From: Rana temporaria | Lineage: Eukaryota; Chordata; Amphibia; Anura; Ranidae | Reading direction: 5' to 3' | Assembly: GCF_905171775.1 (NCBI RefSeq) | Contig: NC_053489.1 | Location: 326,316,589 to 326,380,588, forward strand | Length of the DNA stretch: 64,000 bases | Part shown: in pieces, positions 20,106 through 31,440 of the stretch | Layout of the letters: each line of letters opens with the position of its first letter | How positions within the stretch are numbered: position 1 is the first letter of the stretch | Made by a program: the position numbers and the translations under genes | Notes under the pieces: model-generated | What the model was told of the DNA's origin: nothing | The model's input: the letters and a program-made list of their open reading frames with translations, nothing else | Database searches by the model: none

Positions 20106-22372
20106 AGAAAAGAATCAAGGTTTGCCTAAATTACAGCTGCTTATATCTCTGGAATGATGACCTCTCAAAAGTGGTGTTCACAAAAGGGGCATTTTAATCT
20201 AATATGAGAGTGTGACCCTACACATACAAAGTGGCATAACAGAGGTATGTAAATCTTTACTTTACCCTGTCCACATAATGTATTTGTACGATGGAAAAGA
20301 GGTTTTAATGGCCAAATGTGTCCACAGGCAGCAGAGGGCTAAGAGCACACTCCCAGCACAGAGACCGAGCTGTCAATGACAGCTCCCAGCCTCTAGTAAT
20401 GATCAGGATCTGGAGGGATTTGCTCCTGTTCATGTGAACACTGTGGCAGGGAATCACAGTGGTTACATGATTAGGCAAACCCTTCCTGTCCCCCATGCAT
20501 AATATCTCCGTTAAAGGGATGCCAGGGCTGGCCAACAAGGGGTCTATTGCTGTGATGCAACTATAAAGCCCCACTATGAAAGAAATAAGTACACTTGGCA
20601 TATTCCTCACTCTCTCAGCAGCAAAAGATCTCCTACTCCTCCTACTGTGCAATGCTCCCAGTATTTGGGTGGGCCCTCGCTATTTTTGCATACAACACAG
20701 GACTGCTGGTCCTGCATTATACAAGCTGTCAGAAAGTTGCAACCGGCCAGGCAGTGAAGTCGAGTGTCTTCAGGGGACCAGTCACATGGAGACGGCAAAG
20801 TCTGCAAAAGCAAGGACTAAAGTAACAAATTTGTCTTTATTCCTTTTTCCTCATAGCCGAATGACTAATTGATGATGTGCAGGGGGCTACTACATGGGTA
20901 AATTAAACAGCAGCCGGAGTGGGGATCCTCTGCAGATCTCATGCTTTTGTTATTAATGCTGGTTTCTGTATAAGGATTTCCTATTGATGGAAATAGTGTC
21001 AACTATCAGTACTGACAGCAAGATTCAGCTAACTGAACAACAATCACAACACACTGAGTTATAAAACATTTTTTTACAACAAGAATGGGAGTTTTTGGTC
21101 ACTATTAATTTTCAGCTTCTTTAAATTCATTGTCTGCCATCAAGACAAATGATCAGTTAGGGGAAAGTGTGGTTACAACCTAAAATATTTATGCTTCTTG
21201 AAGTGCAAATGATCAGAAACGACAACCAATCAGCCTGAAATCCTGTCACCAAAAAAAGCACAAATGTATATCTATTCAATGAAGAATATTAAGGTTCCGT
21301 TGGATCATTGCAAAGATTGGCTTACAATGACCCATGGCAGTTTTTTGACAGTAAAACTTGGAATTGCTGAGATTCAGCTTTTGTGATTGTTTCCTGTGAC
21401 TTGTATATTATTGTTTCAAACTGGGCTCCTCACTAGAGGTAATGTCAGATTAATTCCTGTTATTCTGCAACCAGTAAAGTGTCCTCCGTGACAAAATTGC
21501 CTGTCCGGCTTGGTCTTAAGTGACAGACTGGCTGGGTTTTCAGTGCGACTCTACCATTCTGGATGTAAACAGTGGAGAAGGGAAGAGTATAATTTTACCT
21601 ACACCCTGTGCACGCCACGTTCTATTTTAGTACCCTGTTATTGGCTGACCCTGTCACCACAGAGTCTCTTCTAAACTAACTTCAGTCTGCAAAAGATGAA
21701 CGTCCATGCTTCATCTTCAGAAGTCCATGTCTTTAGCTCTTTCTCCGCCAGTCTTTTTTTATTTATTTTTTCTGCACACATTTTAAAATGCATTTTTTTT
21801 ACGCGCAAGGTTTAATTGCCTCCCAAAAGTATATATTTTCTGTAAGCAGAGACCCTGGAGATTGCTAGGGTTGCAGTTGCAGTTTTGGATGTCACACAAT
21901 ATTGGTGCAACTGTTTTTATCGAACCCGTGTTTTCAGTAAAGAAAAAAAAAAAAGTACACCCTGGATAATTTTGAAGTTCCCAGACACCTCAGCATGTAG
22001 GAGTGATTAGACAAATTTACAGCCACCTAAATCACTATTTGAAACCCGATTGTTCAGCATAAAAAGGTAAACAAACTCCTGGCTGCTATAGCTGGGAGTC
22101 TGTATACATGTCAGTGCTGTTGCCAACATAATCCTTGCCAAACGGGTTAAACACGGCTACTTTCCTGAACCCCAGCCCCTGCATGTTCAATTCTGAAAGA
22201 ATACCTACAAACGCCTTCACTCTGGCCGTGCATTGTGGTTCCTCCCACTGGCTGCTACGTATTGTAGATGCATCAAAGCTGTTCAGTGAATATAGCAGTG
22301 TGTGGATATATCAGCAATGGCCAGGTAGCAGCAAAATAGCAGCACACGTTACGTATGGTTTGTTGTTTTCCA
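20106..22372. other. Unassigned intronic sequence
   Basis: Only a repeat fragment at 20310-20460 (accgagctgtcaatgacagc, catgtgaacactgtgg), shared with 52890-53010, is recognised. No exon, RNA gene or terminal repeats are supported. Confidence 0.4.
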
Positions 22373-22800
22373 GAGAGAGAGAGAGAGAGAGAGAGAGACT
22401 TGTAAAGCGCAACACATGCAAACTGAATCGCCTCTGGGAGCTGTATCCATTTCATGGGTAAGGAACCCCATGACCTCAGAAGAGATGGGTTTTAATCTTT
22501 CTCCTGAAGGCCAAGTGGTCCGACTCCAGTCAGATGGTGGTTGGTAGTGCATTCCACAGGCGAGGTCCCTGGACTGCAAATCCTTGATCTCCTTTGGACT
22601 TGTATCTGGCTTTGGGTATCTGGAGGAGGTTTTGATTGGTGGATCGCAGAATGCGATTGGGGTTATAGGCTTTTATTTTTTCGCATAGATATTGGGGGGC
22701 GTTGCCTTGAATACACTTATGTATTAGGCAGAGTGCCTTGAAAGTGATTCTGTCCATCAGGAAAGCTGCCCAGAGAAATGGCATGCATTGGAGGGCATGA
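22373..22800 (-). pseudogene. 5'-truncated LINE, reverse transcriptase C-terminal end (CR1/L2-like)
   Basis: On the - strand, 22784-22530 encodes ITFKALCLIHKCIQGNAPQY...LRSTNQNLLQIPKAR...GDQGFAVQGPRLWNALP, then a stop and further LINE-like text (HLAFRRKIKTHLF). The pattern FKAL-x-LIYK...G-AP-YL...LRS...G-R-F...P-LWN-LP is typical of the end of ORF2 in Jockey-superfamily LINEs such as CR1/L2. The element ends in a (GA/TC)n tract at 22373-22398, its 3' tail. It is 5'-truncated, with in-frame stops. Confidence 0.8.
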
Positions 22801-22824
22801 ATGTCAACAGGAGGTAAAGCACCA

Positions 22825-23084
22825 CTAAGACCCTAACGTTTTGGGGCGTTTTTGCAGTACCTCAGTGTGAAAGGGTAAGGCGTTTTTACAGCGCTTTCAA
22901 TTCATTTCAATGGAGAGGGGCGTTTTTGGAGCGTTTTTTTCAGCGCCCAAAAGCTGCTCCAAAGATGCTGCTTGCAGGACTCAGTGTGAAAGGGTCCATT
23001 GAGATGCATGGAGAGCGTTTTAATAGCGCTATTTTTAACACTAAAACGCTGTAAAAACGCTTCAGTGTGAAAGGGGTCTTAAAA
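22825..23084. mobile_element. MITE of the TTCACAC-ended group
   Basis: The ends TAAGACCCTAACG and the complement of TAAGACCCCTTTCACACTG are imperfect inverted repeats, and internal cgtttttacagcg blocks are mirrored. TTTCAATGG lies near the middle (22905-22913). The left end looks internally deleted. Confidence 0.7.
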
Positions 23085-23122
23085 TAAAGGTGATTAAAAG
23101 TATCTTTTTAATGAAAACCATG

Positions 23123-23340
23123 TTTCTCTTATCGTCCATGGACGGACACAGCTCCTTAAATCTTGACAAGTGGGTTATGTTCCCTGTTTACAGGAGAGGA
23201 CTAGGCAGAAACATGTTAAATAGTTAAATACATGTTACATTAACAGAGTTGAACAGCCCCGCCCAGGGGGCGGTCCCTCCAGACATAACCCTCCTCACTG
23301 CAGCTTGCAGCCTCAGTTTCGTTCTGCCTAGCAAAGGAGA
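23123..23340 (+). repeat. DIRS left inverted terminal repeat
   Basis: TTTCTCTTATCGTCCATGGA through cagcttgcagcctcagtt is the reverse complement of the segment near 27245-27437, apart from the outermost bases. Confidence 0.93.
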
Positions 23341-24489
23341 AGGACGTATGGCTCCCTTTGGGCCCAGCGCCCTGAGGAGAAATTTTATTTTATTTTACTT
23401 TACTTTTTCTTGAAGAATCTTCTTTCAACTGTTGGCTGAGAGACAGGCTGGATATTATAGATCCTTGTAGTCTACTCAGTCCGACCAGCAAGCGTGGGCA
23501 CACCTTTGCAAAGAGGCTTGGTCTGCCACGCCATACCTCATGACTCCTGAGGTGGCCGGTGAGCTTTGCTCCGAGGTCCACATATGACTGAGCTGTGGTG
23601 TTGTCTCAATCACAGTGGACCGGGCCGACAGCTACCTCCATTGCGGTTGTAGGTCTGTCAGGAATGCGTCAGCGAGTCCTCGCTCGGACGGGTAAGTACA
23701 GTCCCTCCTGCTTCGGTGGGTTGGTACAGCTGGGCATTCCTGGGGTTCGGGGGTCCCTTCCCCTTACTTCCCTGCTCCTTTCCCTTGCTGCATTGCTAAC
23801 ATTGCTGCTGTCAGGGAGGAGGGGGCCTTCCTGAGGGGACTGTGTTATCTGGCCTGTGTTTTCCTTTTTTGTATTGGGCTTTCCTGTGAGGTAAAAAGCC
23901 TTGTGATGAGCACAGATGTTTATGATCGTCTGTTTCAGAATGGTTTTATGCACACGGTGCAGACAGTGGAGGAGCACCGACTCTCTCCTGAGGTTATTAG
24001 CCCCTCCAAAGACATGTGTGCATACACCTACATAATATACATACACACTATGTGTGTGTGTATTATTTAGGGGCAACCCTCCCAGGCCGTCAAAGGCCCA
24101 GCTGGGGGACTAATCTGTCCCTGGGTGCATAAGCCGATCACGCCGGCACCCAAATCCTGCCAATGTATATAGCCTTCCCTCCCTGTCTCTAGGTGGGAGG
24201 GGCGGCTTGCAGGTTCACAATTCAGTGAAACCTCCCTGCTCTCCGACTAGTGGGTCTGCGAGGTGGTCTCTTCGGAGTACTAGATAGGGTTTCCTCCTAT
24301 CCACAGAACAAAGTTCTGTCCTTGTGTCTTCCCCTCCCGGCACGTCGGTCTGCCTTGGGCAGTGTGGGATTTGCTAAGCTGCAAGGTAATTTTACCTTTC
24401 CTGCAGGACGAGAGTTTTGGGGTTTTCTATGGGCCTCAGGCCCTAAATACCTTTGTGAACGTCGGGTAGTTCCGCATGGAATCCATTTG

Positions 24490-24840
24490 TTCGGTGGTAG
24501 CTGCGCTTCATCCGGGGGATGTCCTGACGTCCTCGGACATCAGGGACGCATACATGCATGTCCCGTTTTGCACATGTCACAGTGTTTTTTTCTGTGCTTC
24601 GTGATGAGAGAAGGGTCTCTGTCAGCCTGTGGCCCTCCCTTTTGATCTGGCGTCAGCACCATGGGTTTTCAGCTAGGAGCTCGCACTTATTTGAATTTTG
24701 TTGGGACAGCGAGGCTTTGCCTCATTGGCTACTTTGACGACTTTCTTCTGAGAGCAGCTTCTGTCTCCGACCTAGTGGATAGGTTATTCCCATTCAGACC
24801 CTCCGAAGATTCGGGTGGATGTTAAACGTTTAGGCCAGAA
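24490..24840 (+). pseudogene. DIRS reverse transcriptase fragment
   Basis: At 24518-24565 the frame reads DVLTSSDIRDAYMHVP, RT motif A with its catalytic Asp. At 24721-24780 it reads LIGYFDDFLLRAASVSDLVD, the catalytic box in a YFDD form. The two motifs are in different frames, so the gene is broken between them. Confidence 0.88.
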
Positions 24841-24910
24841 AGTGTAGCTCAGTGGCAGCAAGCCTGCCCTACATGTGTGCGACCCAGGGTTCAAATTATG
24901 GGCATGCTAG
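24841..24910 (+). other. tRNA-like or SINE-head insertion inside the DIRS element
   Basis: GTGTAGCTCAGTGGCAGCAA carries a perfect A-box (TAGCTCAGTGG), and GGTTCAAAT about 40 nt later is B-box-like. It falls between two pieces of DIRS coding text. The acceptor stem is not convincing, so a SINE head or tRNA pseudogene is likelier than a working tRNA. No clear target duplication. Confidence 0.45.
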
Positions 24911-25960
24911 GTTCCGACTCAGCGTTGGAGTATCTAGTGTTGATCCAGACTCCTCAGTGGCAAAGGTCCTTCTTCCCCTGGAGAAATTGCAGACTCTTCA
25001 GTCTGCGGAGAAGGTATTGGCATCACGCAATCGGTCTTCTCTCCGGGCGCCTGCTGGTTCATGGTCTGTGGGTAGCCTACTTCAAGGTGGTACAGTATTC
25101 CCAGTTCCACACCCTGGTTTTCCAGTGGAACTACTGTCCAGGTGGTAAAAATCTCTTGTCTCTGAAATCATTAGATTCCTGTGCGCCACCTAGTCAGAGT
25201 CTCTCTGAGTTGGTGACAGAGATTCCCGACTCTTCGGTCCGGGAAGTTGTTCCTTCCTTCCAGTGGTCGGTGTTTACGACGAATGCCAGCTCACGGGTTG
25301 TGAACCTGGAGGTTCACAAAACTGGGGGGTCCAGTCGGCCCTGAGTCGCTGGACTTGCGTGGACCTATGACCACACCTCCTTGAATGTGTCTGGTCTCGG
25401 TAGCTACCCAGGGTCGGGCCTGGCTAGTGCCTGGTGGAAGACCGCCTGGGAATACCAGGTGCTGTCTACTGTTCATTGTCCTACTATTTTAGGCGATCAG
25501 GCTATGCTTCTCCTTGTGGTCGACCAATCTGGTTTCAGCCGGACAACGCCACGGCCGTGGCTTCAGTCTACCATCAGGTATGCCGGCAGGCAGACTACTG
25601 GAGTCGCCAGATGCTGGACCAGGGCGACTGGTCTTTGTGCTTGGGGTGTTTCGGCTCCCTTGCAGGAGGTGAGCCTCACATGGCATGGATCTCCTGGCAG
25701 CTTGTCTCCGCCGCAAGGGTGTCAGTTAGTGGCCAGGTCTAGTGATCTTGTACAGACGCGTCAGTCGCGCTGGTGGCCCTGTGGGGTCTGTATCGGTGAT
25801 TTTTTGCCATTCCTCCATGGTAGTTGCTTCCTCGGCCGCTCCACAGAGTGGATGCTGAGGAGATCCCGATGATTCTAATCGCTCCAGATTACTCTCGGCG
25901 TCCTTGGTACGCTGATATCGGGCGCCTGGTAGCGGAGGCACCCTGGCGATTGCCAGGGCA
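24911..25960 (+). pseudogene. DIRS RT thumb, RNase H-like and downstream domain fragments
   Basis: After the tRNA-like insert the frame reads LEYLVLIQTPQ, an RT-connection phrase of DIRS polyproteins. From 25542 it reads DNATAVASVYHQ, an RNase H-like motif, followed by ADYWSRQMLDQGDWSL. From about 25845 another frame reads VDAEEIPMILIAPDYSRRPW and YADIGRLVAEAPWRLP, conserved downstream of RNase H in vertebrate DIRS elements. Frames change several times. Confidence 0.82.
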
Positions 25961-26359
25961 GGAGGTTCCTGTCTCAAGGTCCCATACTTCCTCCTGTTGT
26001 ACAGTCACTGACTTGCTTAACATGGTTATTGGAAGCCAGACTTTAGGTGACCAGGGTCTGTCTGACTCGGTCATCTCAACAGGGCACCGTAGTCTTCTTC
26101 CGGAGGATCTACCGTCGCACCTCTCTTGGTGCGAAGGGATGGAGTGACGTCCACGGGCGTACTTTCAATGTCCAGGGTCCTGCTGTTTTTAAAGCTTGGA
26201 TTGGATCTAAAAATTGCTTAAAGCACCGTTTGGGGGCAGATTTCAGCCTTGGCTGTGTTCTTTTAGTGGCCTTTTTGCGGCCCGTTCCCTGGTGGGTCCC
26301 CTTTTTTTGTGTGCAAGGGGTTTGTCATATACTTTCCCCTCTTGGCCCATCTCTTCCCC

Positions 26360-26945
26360 CATGAGTTTTGACTCTGGTGCTCTCGGTTCTTCAGGAACCT
26401 TCCTTTTGGAAACATCAGAGAGATTTTCTCTTGACACTATCCCAGAAGGTGGCCCCTTTAGTGGCCTTTACCTCTGTTAGAGGGGTTTCTGAGTTGGCGG
26501 TCTTGTCTTGCAAGCCGCCATGCTTGATCCCCCATAAGGATTAGGTGATGGTGCGCCCGCGACCTTCCCTTCTTCCGAAGGAGGTTTCGGCCTTTCATAC
26601 TTTAGGCGTGGTACGCGCTTTGCGGGTATACCAGCCTACTACGGCTCCATTTCGGAGCTTCTGACTCTCTTTTGTGTCGGTGTCTGGTCACAAAAGGGCC
26701 TGGCGGTCTCGTCGACCACCATTTCTCGGTGGATCGGGCAGGCCGTCATACAGGCCTATGCTCCTAAGGGCGGGCCCCCCTTTCCGGTCACGGCACTTTC
26801 GACCAGGGCAATTGGTGCTTCCTGGGTTTTTTTTTTTTTTTTTTCCCGACATCATGCGTCGGTCTCACAGGTGTGCGAGGCGGCGATTTGCTCGTCCGTT
26901 CACGCTTTTTCCAGAATTTACATGGTTGCTGTGAGTGCATCTTAT
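26360..26945 (+). pseudogene. DIRS tyrosine recombinase fragment
   Basis: The segment reads TLVLSVLQEPSF, then LVAFTSVRGVSELAVLSC with the first catalytic-type Arg. After a stop near 26541 it continues GLAVSSTTISRWIGQAVIQA and TALSTRAIGASW. The expected HxxR histidine is a Leu codon (26796-26798); SRIYMV supplies a candidate catalytic Tyr at 26919-26921. A T19 tract at 26826 disrupts the frame between them. Tyrosine recombinases in DIRS join the circular cDNA to the genome; this copy cannot. Confidence 0.82.
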
Positions 26946-27084
26946 GATGTTTTTTTCAGCCGCTAGTTTTTGCCGGCGGCTGTTTAAAGTTGCACCTCCT
27001 CCGTTGAGGAGCTCTGCTTGTTTTGGGGTGAAGTTAAAATTGTTTTTACTGATATATTTCCCACCCCTCGTTTTTTGACACTGC

Positions 27085-27215
27085 TTGGGGACGTCCCACT
27101 TGTCAAGATTTAAGGAGCTGTGTCCGTCCATGGACGATAAGAGAAAATAGGATTTTTTGTACTCACCGTAAAATCCTTTTCTCTGAAGTCCATGGACGGA
27201 CACAGCTCCCACCCC
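27085..27215. repeat. DIRS internal complementary region
   Basis: The first part (cacttgtcaagatttaagga to gataagagaaa) is the reverse complement of the left terminus (23123-23175). The second part (aggattttttgtactcaccg to aagtccatggacgg) is the reverse complement of the right terminus (27410-27472). This is the two-part template expected for circularising DIRS cDNA. Confidence 0.9.
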
Positions 27216-27229
27216 TCCTTTTTAGGTTT

Positions 27230-27472
27230 GTACTGCTTGTTACGAACTGAGGCTGCAAGCTGCAGTGAGGAGGGTTATGTCTGGAGGGACCGCCCCCTGG
27301 GCGGGGCTGTTCAACTCTGTTAATGTAACATGTATTTAACTATTTAACATGTTTCTGCCTAGTCCTCTCCTGTAAACAGGGAACATAACCCACTTGTCAA
27401 GATTTAAGGAGCTGTGTCCGTCCATGGACTTCAGAGAAAAGGATTTTACGGTGAGTACAAAAAATCCTATTA
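27230..27472 (-). repeat. DIRS right inverted terminal repeat
   Basis: Complement of 23123-23340 across actgaggctgcaagctgcag to tgtccgtccatgga. The outermost end differs from the left (ttcagagaaaaggattttac) as usual for DIRS repeats. Confidence 0.92.
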
Positions 27473-27474
27473 TT

Positions 27475-28440
27475 TTGTTTATGATGTAAAGTGCTTTAGC
27501 AAACTAAACTAAGGTGCACATCTACTTTTCATTTTTCACTAGAAGAACTGTATTCTACCTTTTGACTGTATATATGAATTGCAATTTTCAGAGATTTCCT
27601 AATAATCTGAAAAGTAATTGTTTTTAAAATGAATAACATTTCAACAGTTTTTTAAAAAAAAAAAAAGCTTGCGTAAGCTGTGACCAACCTACTTCATGGT
27701 CTAGCTGCAATGTGCAATGTCTGGTTTCTGTATAGACGCAATGACGGCCTCTTAATTCTGTCCTTCCAGGTCATGTGAGTGTTGGGTTTTATTACGTGTA
27801 TGCTTGGCTGAACGGACTAGGAATTACAAAGGTGCATGATTCATCAGCAAACTCAGCATAAACTAGTTATTGTCCATAACCCACTTCTGCTTACTCGTAA
27901 ACTAAGTTCTGCAACAAATTGTAGCAGTAAGACTTTCTTTATTCATATGATTGAACAGAGTAGCAAGCCACACAGGGGAAATGGTATTCTACCTTTTTAA
28001 CGTTTAGTAATGAGTCATAATAAATGAATTGTTCTAGCATCTCAATGGCGGTTTTAGCTACAGTTTCAATGTAACCCTACACATGTGGCTGCTGTATTTG
28101 CACGCTGCAGGAAGGATTCTTGTGCACAGCTTAGAGTGACATACAGATGGTTTTGTAATTGAGCTTTCAGGGCCTTTCCTTCTCTGTCCTCCTGTGTTTA
28201 TGAAGAGTCTATTACAAAGTCAACAGTTGATGAATACCACATGTATATTTATTACTGGGATATTAAAAGGAATCATAGCTCATTGCAAACATCACTTCAT
28301 ATGTTTATGAAAGGTAGGTTTAGACTTAGGATAAAGAATAAATACAACTAAAAGAGTTAGCCCTGTTTTTGTGGTAAAAGCACAATGCAAATGAGTATGA
28401 AAATGTCTTTAGAGAGGAGAAAGTAAAGCTGGCCATGCAC
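27475..28440. other. No recognised feature
   Basis: AT-rich intron-like sequence without terminal repeats, RNA signatures or coding domains. Confidence 0.4.
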
Positions 28441-28443
28441 AAC

Positions 28444-29700
28444 TCAAATTCTGGCTGATTCCTGCTGAATCATTCTAAATTGTAGCCATATAAAACTTGG
28501 CCTCCAGCCACTCGCACAGCTATGGACCTTCCAGTTTTCTAGGTTGATGTAATCATCCTGGGTTGCACCAAGGTAATCGCTCCGCTGTCCCTGAGTCCTT
28601 GTGGTGGGGGTCGCCCATTCGGCCTGTCTGGGTTGCCTGCAGTTGTCATCTGCAGCAGCTTGTATTGGGTTCACCTCATGGAGTAGCCCAAATTCCTCTT
28701 CAGCCCAGCCAGTTGGGGTAGATGGTGAGGCGGCCTCCAGGCAATGAGCTGCTGCTCGGGCTGGGCCAGGGGCAGCACAGTTTCATGAAGTGGTGCTGAC
28801 ATTTCAAGGGCAGTTGGTGCGTAGGTGTCCCATTTGATTACACCTATAGCAGCGAGGCCCGGTCTGCTTGATGGGGGTATAGCCGGTCAGGCCATTGCAG
28901 GGAGGGTAACTGACTGCCGGGCGAATCGATGGATATGGGCAGGTGCTGGCGGTGGTCTGGAGAAGCTGCGAGGCTTCCGATTGGTGGAATCTCTCGGTAT
29001 TCATATACTGGCCAGCTAGATCCGCTGCTTTGTCTACCGTCAAGGGTTTTTGGTCTTGGACACGCACTTCAATAGGAAATTGGTTGTAAAAATGTTCCAG
29101 TAGGATCAGTTGGGTAGTCGCTTGACAGCCGCAGAACCATGCATCTACCGATCGGGACATCTGATGAGCCCATTCTGTAAAGGGCTGGCCCTATTCCTGT
29201 TGTAGGCTGTGAATTTTAGAACGATGAGCTTTGGGAGTGATTGTGTATCTTGCCAGCAGCCGCTCCTTAACTCACTTATAGTCTCTTTTTTTTGTTTTCC
29301 GCCGGTATGGCTACAAAAGCACCCAGTGCTCGACCAGACAGCTTGCTGGTGGGGATGGTGACCCAGTCAGCTTTGTCAATTCTCTGGAGACTGCACTGGG
29401 TCTCAAAGACATGAAGGAACCGGTCAATTTCCTCCACCCCATCCTGGAATGGTCGGAATGCTGCGTAGGGAAGTTTTTCTTGTGGCTACCCTGTTCTGCA
29501 GCCGCAGTACCCCCCAATCTCCTTCTGGACCTCAAGCATTTTCAGGCAGGTCGTGTCTGCAATATTATGGGTGATTACCTCTTGGGGGAGTGGTGGTGTA
29601 GAGCGACAGCTGCCACTGGATCTCTCGCTAGATCTCTGACATTCCGGACCCCTCCGTAGCTGTTCCGCTGCTTCGGTCACTGGCCTTGTCACGCTCCATC
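28444..29700 (-). pseudogene. Retroelement gag relic with SCAN-like region and CCHC zinc knuckle
   Basis: Reading on the - strand, gag text begins near 29700-29560 and runs through frame changes to 29160-28804, the longest open piece (118 codons). That piece holds a capsid-type segment (LLEHFYNQFPIEVRV...DKAADLAGQYM), similar to SCAN-like gag helices of Ty3/gypsy (Gmr1-type) elements. It ends with the zinc knuckle CYRCNQMGHLRTNC (C-x2-C-x4-H-x4-C), which binds RNA. No protease, RT or LTR is recognised downstream. At least one stop and one frameshift disable it. An endogenous retrovirus origin is less likely but not excluded. Confidence 0.75.
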
Positions 29701-29759
29701 AACTCAGCAATTAGTTTTCCTAATTTTTATTGGATTACTAAGGACTATGTTTCTTCTAT

Positions 29760-30066
29760 CCAATACCTACACATTCTGGGCTCATAATACTGATATTGAT
29801 CAGATGTGGAGTATGTGTAGTTTGTCTAGTACGGTATCATTGTATATGTTACATTTTTTTCCTATATAGATTTTTTGATACTAATACTGTTTTATTGATC
29901 CAGAGAATTATTACCTATCTTACAGGGATGGTTGAGCTATATTTAGTTTTTTTTTTAATTTAAGTTTTTGCATACGTTGTTTGCCCTACAGTTCCCATTC
30001 CCTATTCCGTCTGTCCTTTTTTTAAATAGACAGGTTGGGTATTTATCAGTCATATGGACATAGGTG
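29760..30066. other. No recognised feature
   Basis: AT-rich sequence between the gag relic and the MITE at 30067. Confidence 0.35.
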
Positions 30067-30419
30067 TTAAGCCTCGTACACATCTACGGGATTCCCGGCG
30101 GTAAAAAGTAAGCCGGGAAAACCGAGAACCTGCTCGGTAACTTTTTCCCCCTACACACGATCGGGTTTCCCGACAGGAAAACTGCCATGCAAGCTTTGGT
30201 CGGGAATCCCGGCCGTGTGTATGCTCCTGTCGGAAAACTGCCGGGTTAAAAACCGCCGGCAATCCTGGCGGGAAAAATGAGAGATGTTTTTTTTTTTTTT
30301 TTGCAGTTTTCCTGTTGGGGAAAACTGTGATGGAGCATACACACGGCTGTTTTTCCCAGCCAAAAGCTCTCATGGTAGTTTTCCCGATGGGAAAACTGGT
30401 CGGGTGTGCAAGGCTTTAG
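30067..30419. mobile_element. MITE with GTACACA-type ends
   Basis: The left end TTAAGCCTCGTACACATCTA and right end ggtcgggtgtgcaaggcttt are imperfect inverted repeats. Interior ccgggaaaa / ttttcccgg segments are mirrored, so the element is almost wholly palindromic. Confidence 0.75.
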
Positions 30420-31440
30420 TGTCTGGAGGACCCCACTCCCCTAGTGAGTATCACATAAAATCCCAATAAAATGTATGTCTTTGGTTGTAACATGACAAAA
30501 TATAAGGGGTATGAATACTTTTTCAAAGCACTGTACAAGGAAACAAAAGGATATGAGGACCTTTATTGGCACCAACTATCTAAAAGGGAATTCTGATTAT
30601 CTTTGCCTGTCATGAGGTCATATAACAGAAAAGTCACATACCACTCACACAGTACAGTAAACATCAAAGAGCATTAAAGATAACCAATGAGCCCTAGATA
30701 CAGATCAGAGGGCACTGGGGTTATTTACTTGTCAGCCCAAGACATCTGTTTACTTTTTGTTTTGGTTTTCACTACACTTTATGGTGTCTATTGCTCGTGT
30801 TCAGAATTATTAATTGATGGTAAAGCCTATCCACACAGCTTTACTAGAGTGCTCAAAAGAAACAACCACAACTTAAACATAGACTTATTGCCTTACATTT
30901 ACGAACTTGTCTTTCTAAGCAATTAATGAGCTTGAGTATGGTACTTTTGTTAATATATTTGATCCTTTTTAACAAGCTAGCTATTAACCTGATCAATAGT
31001 CTCTCTATCCTCTTTACATTTTACATATGGCTAGTGTATGGTAAATGTTGAAAGATATATTGTATACTATAGGTTTTTAGACATTTTGACTTGTGGCTAA
31101 TAATTATTTATGATGGTGTTCTTAACAATGTGTTTAATGCGTTTTCTTGCATCTGTTGCTCTTTTATCATATGCTGCCAATTACTCTTTTTAGCTGGTTG
31201 ATTTAATAAAGGCTCTTGTAGTGATTTTTGTGTTAAGTAAAATGGTCGTCTTTAGATTCCAGGATGTTTTCATAAAATCCAGGTGTTTCCTGAATCATGA
31301 CAAAATCAGTATTGTCCTGGATGTGCAGTTTAGGCGATTTTCTTGTTTAAAATGTTGTCAGTTTTAATAAATTTGCCTAAGAGATTTGAGTTGTGATGCG
31401 CTACATAGCAAATGCCTAGCTGTATTGGGTTGCCACTTAA
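30420..31440. other. No recognised feature
   Basis: AT-rich intron-like sequence. A 79-codon frame at 30687-30926 has no recognisable domain. Confidence 0.35.

Larger units (their letters stand above)
23123..27472 (+). mobile_element. DIRS-type retrotransposon, nearly full length, decayed
   Basis: The element has inverted terminal repeats (23123-23340 and 27230-27472), an internal complementary region (27085-27215) and degraded RT, RNase H-like and tyrosine recombinase coding segments in that order. This is the diagnostic DIRS layout: these elements lack LTRs and integrate with a tyrosine recombinase instead of a DDE integrase. Multiple frameshifts and stops make it non-functional. The first kilobase after the left repeat shows no recognised domain and may be a degraded gag. 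Confidence 0.93.

Noticed and set aside
24841..24910. Functional tRNA gene
   Set aside because: Acceptor stem and B-box are poor; lies inside a decayed retroelement.
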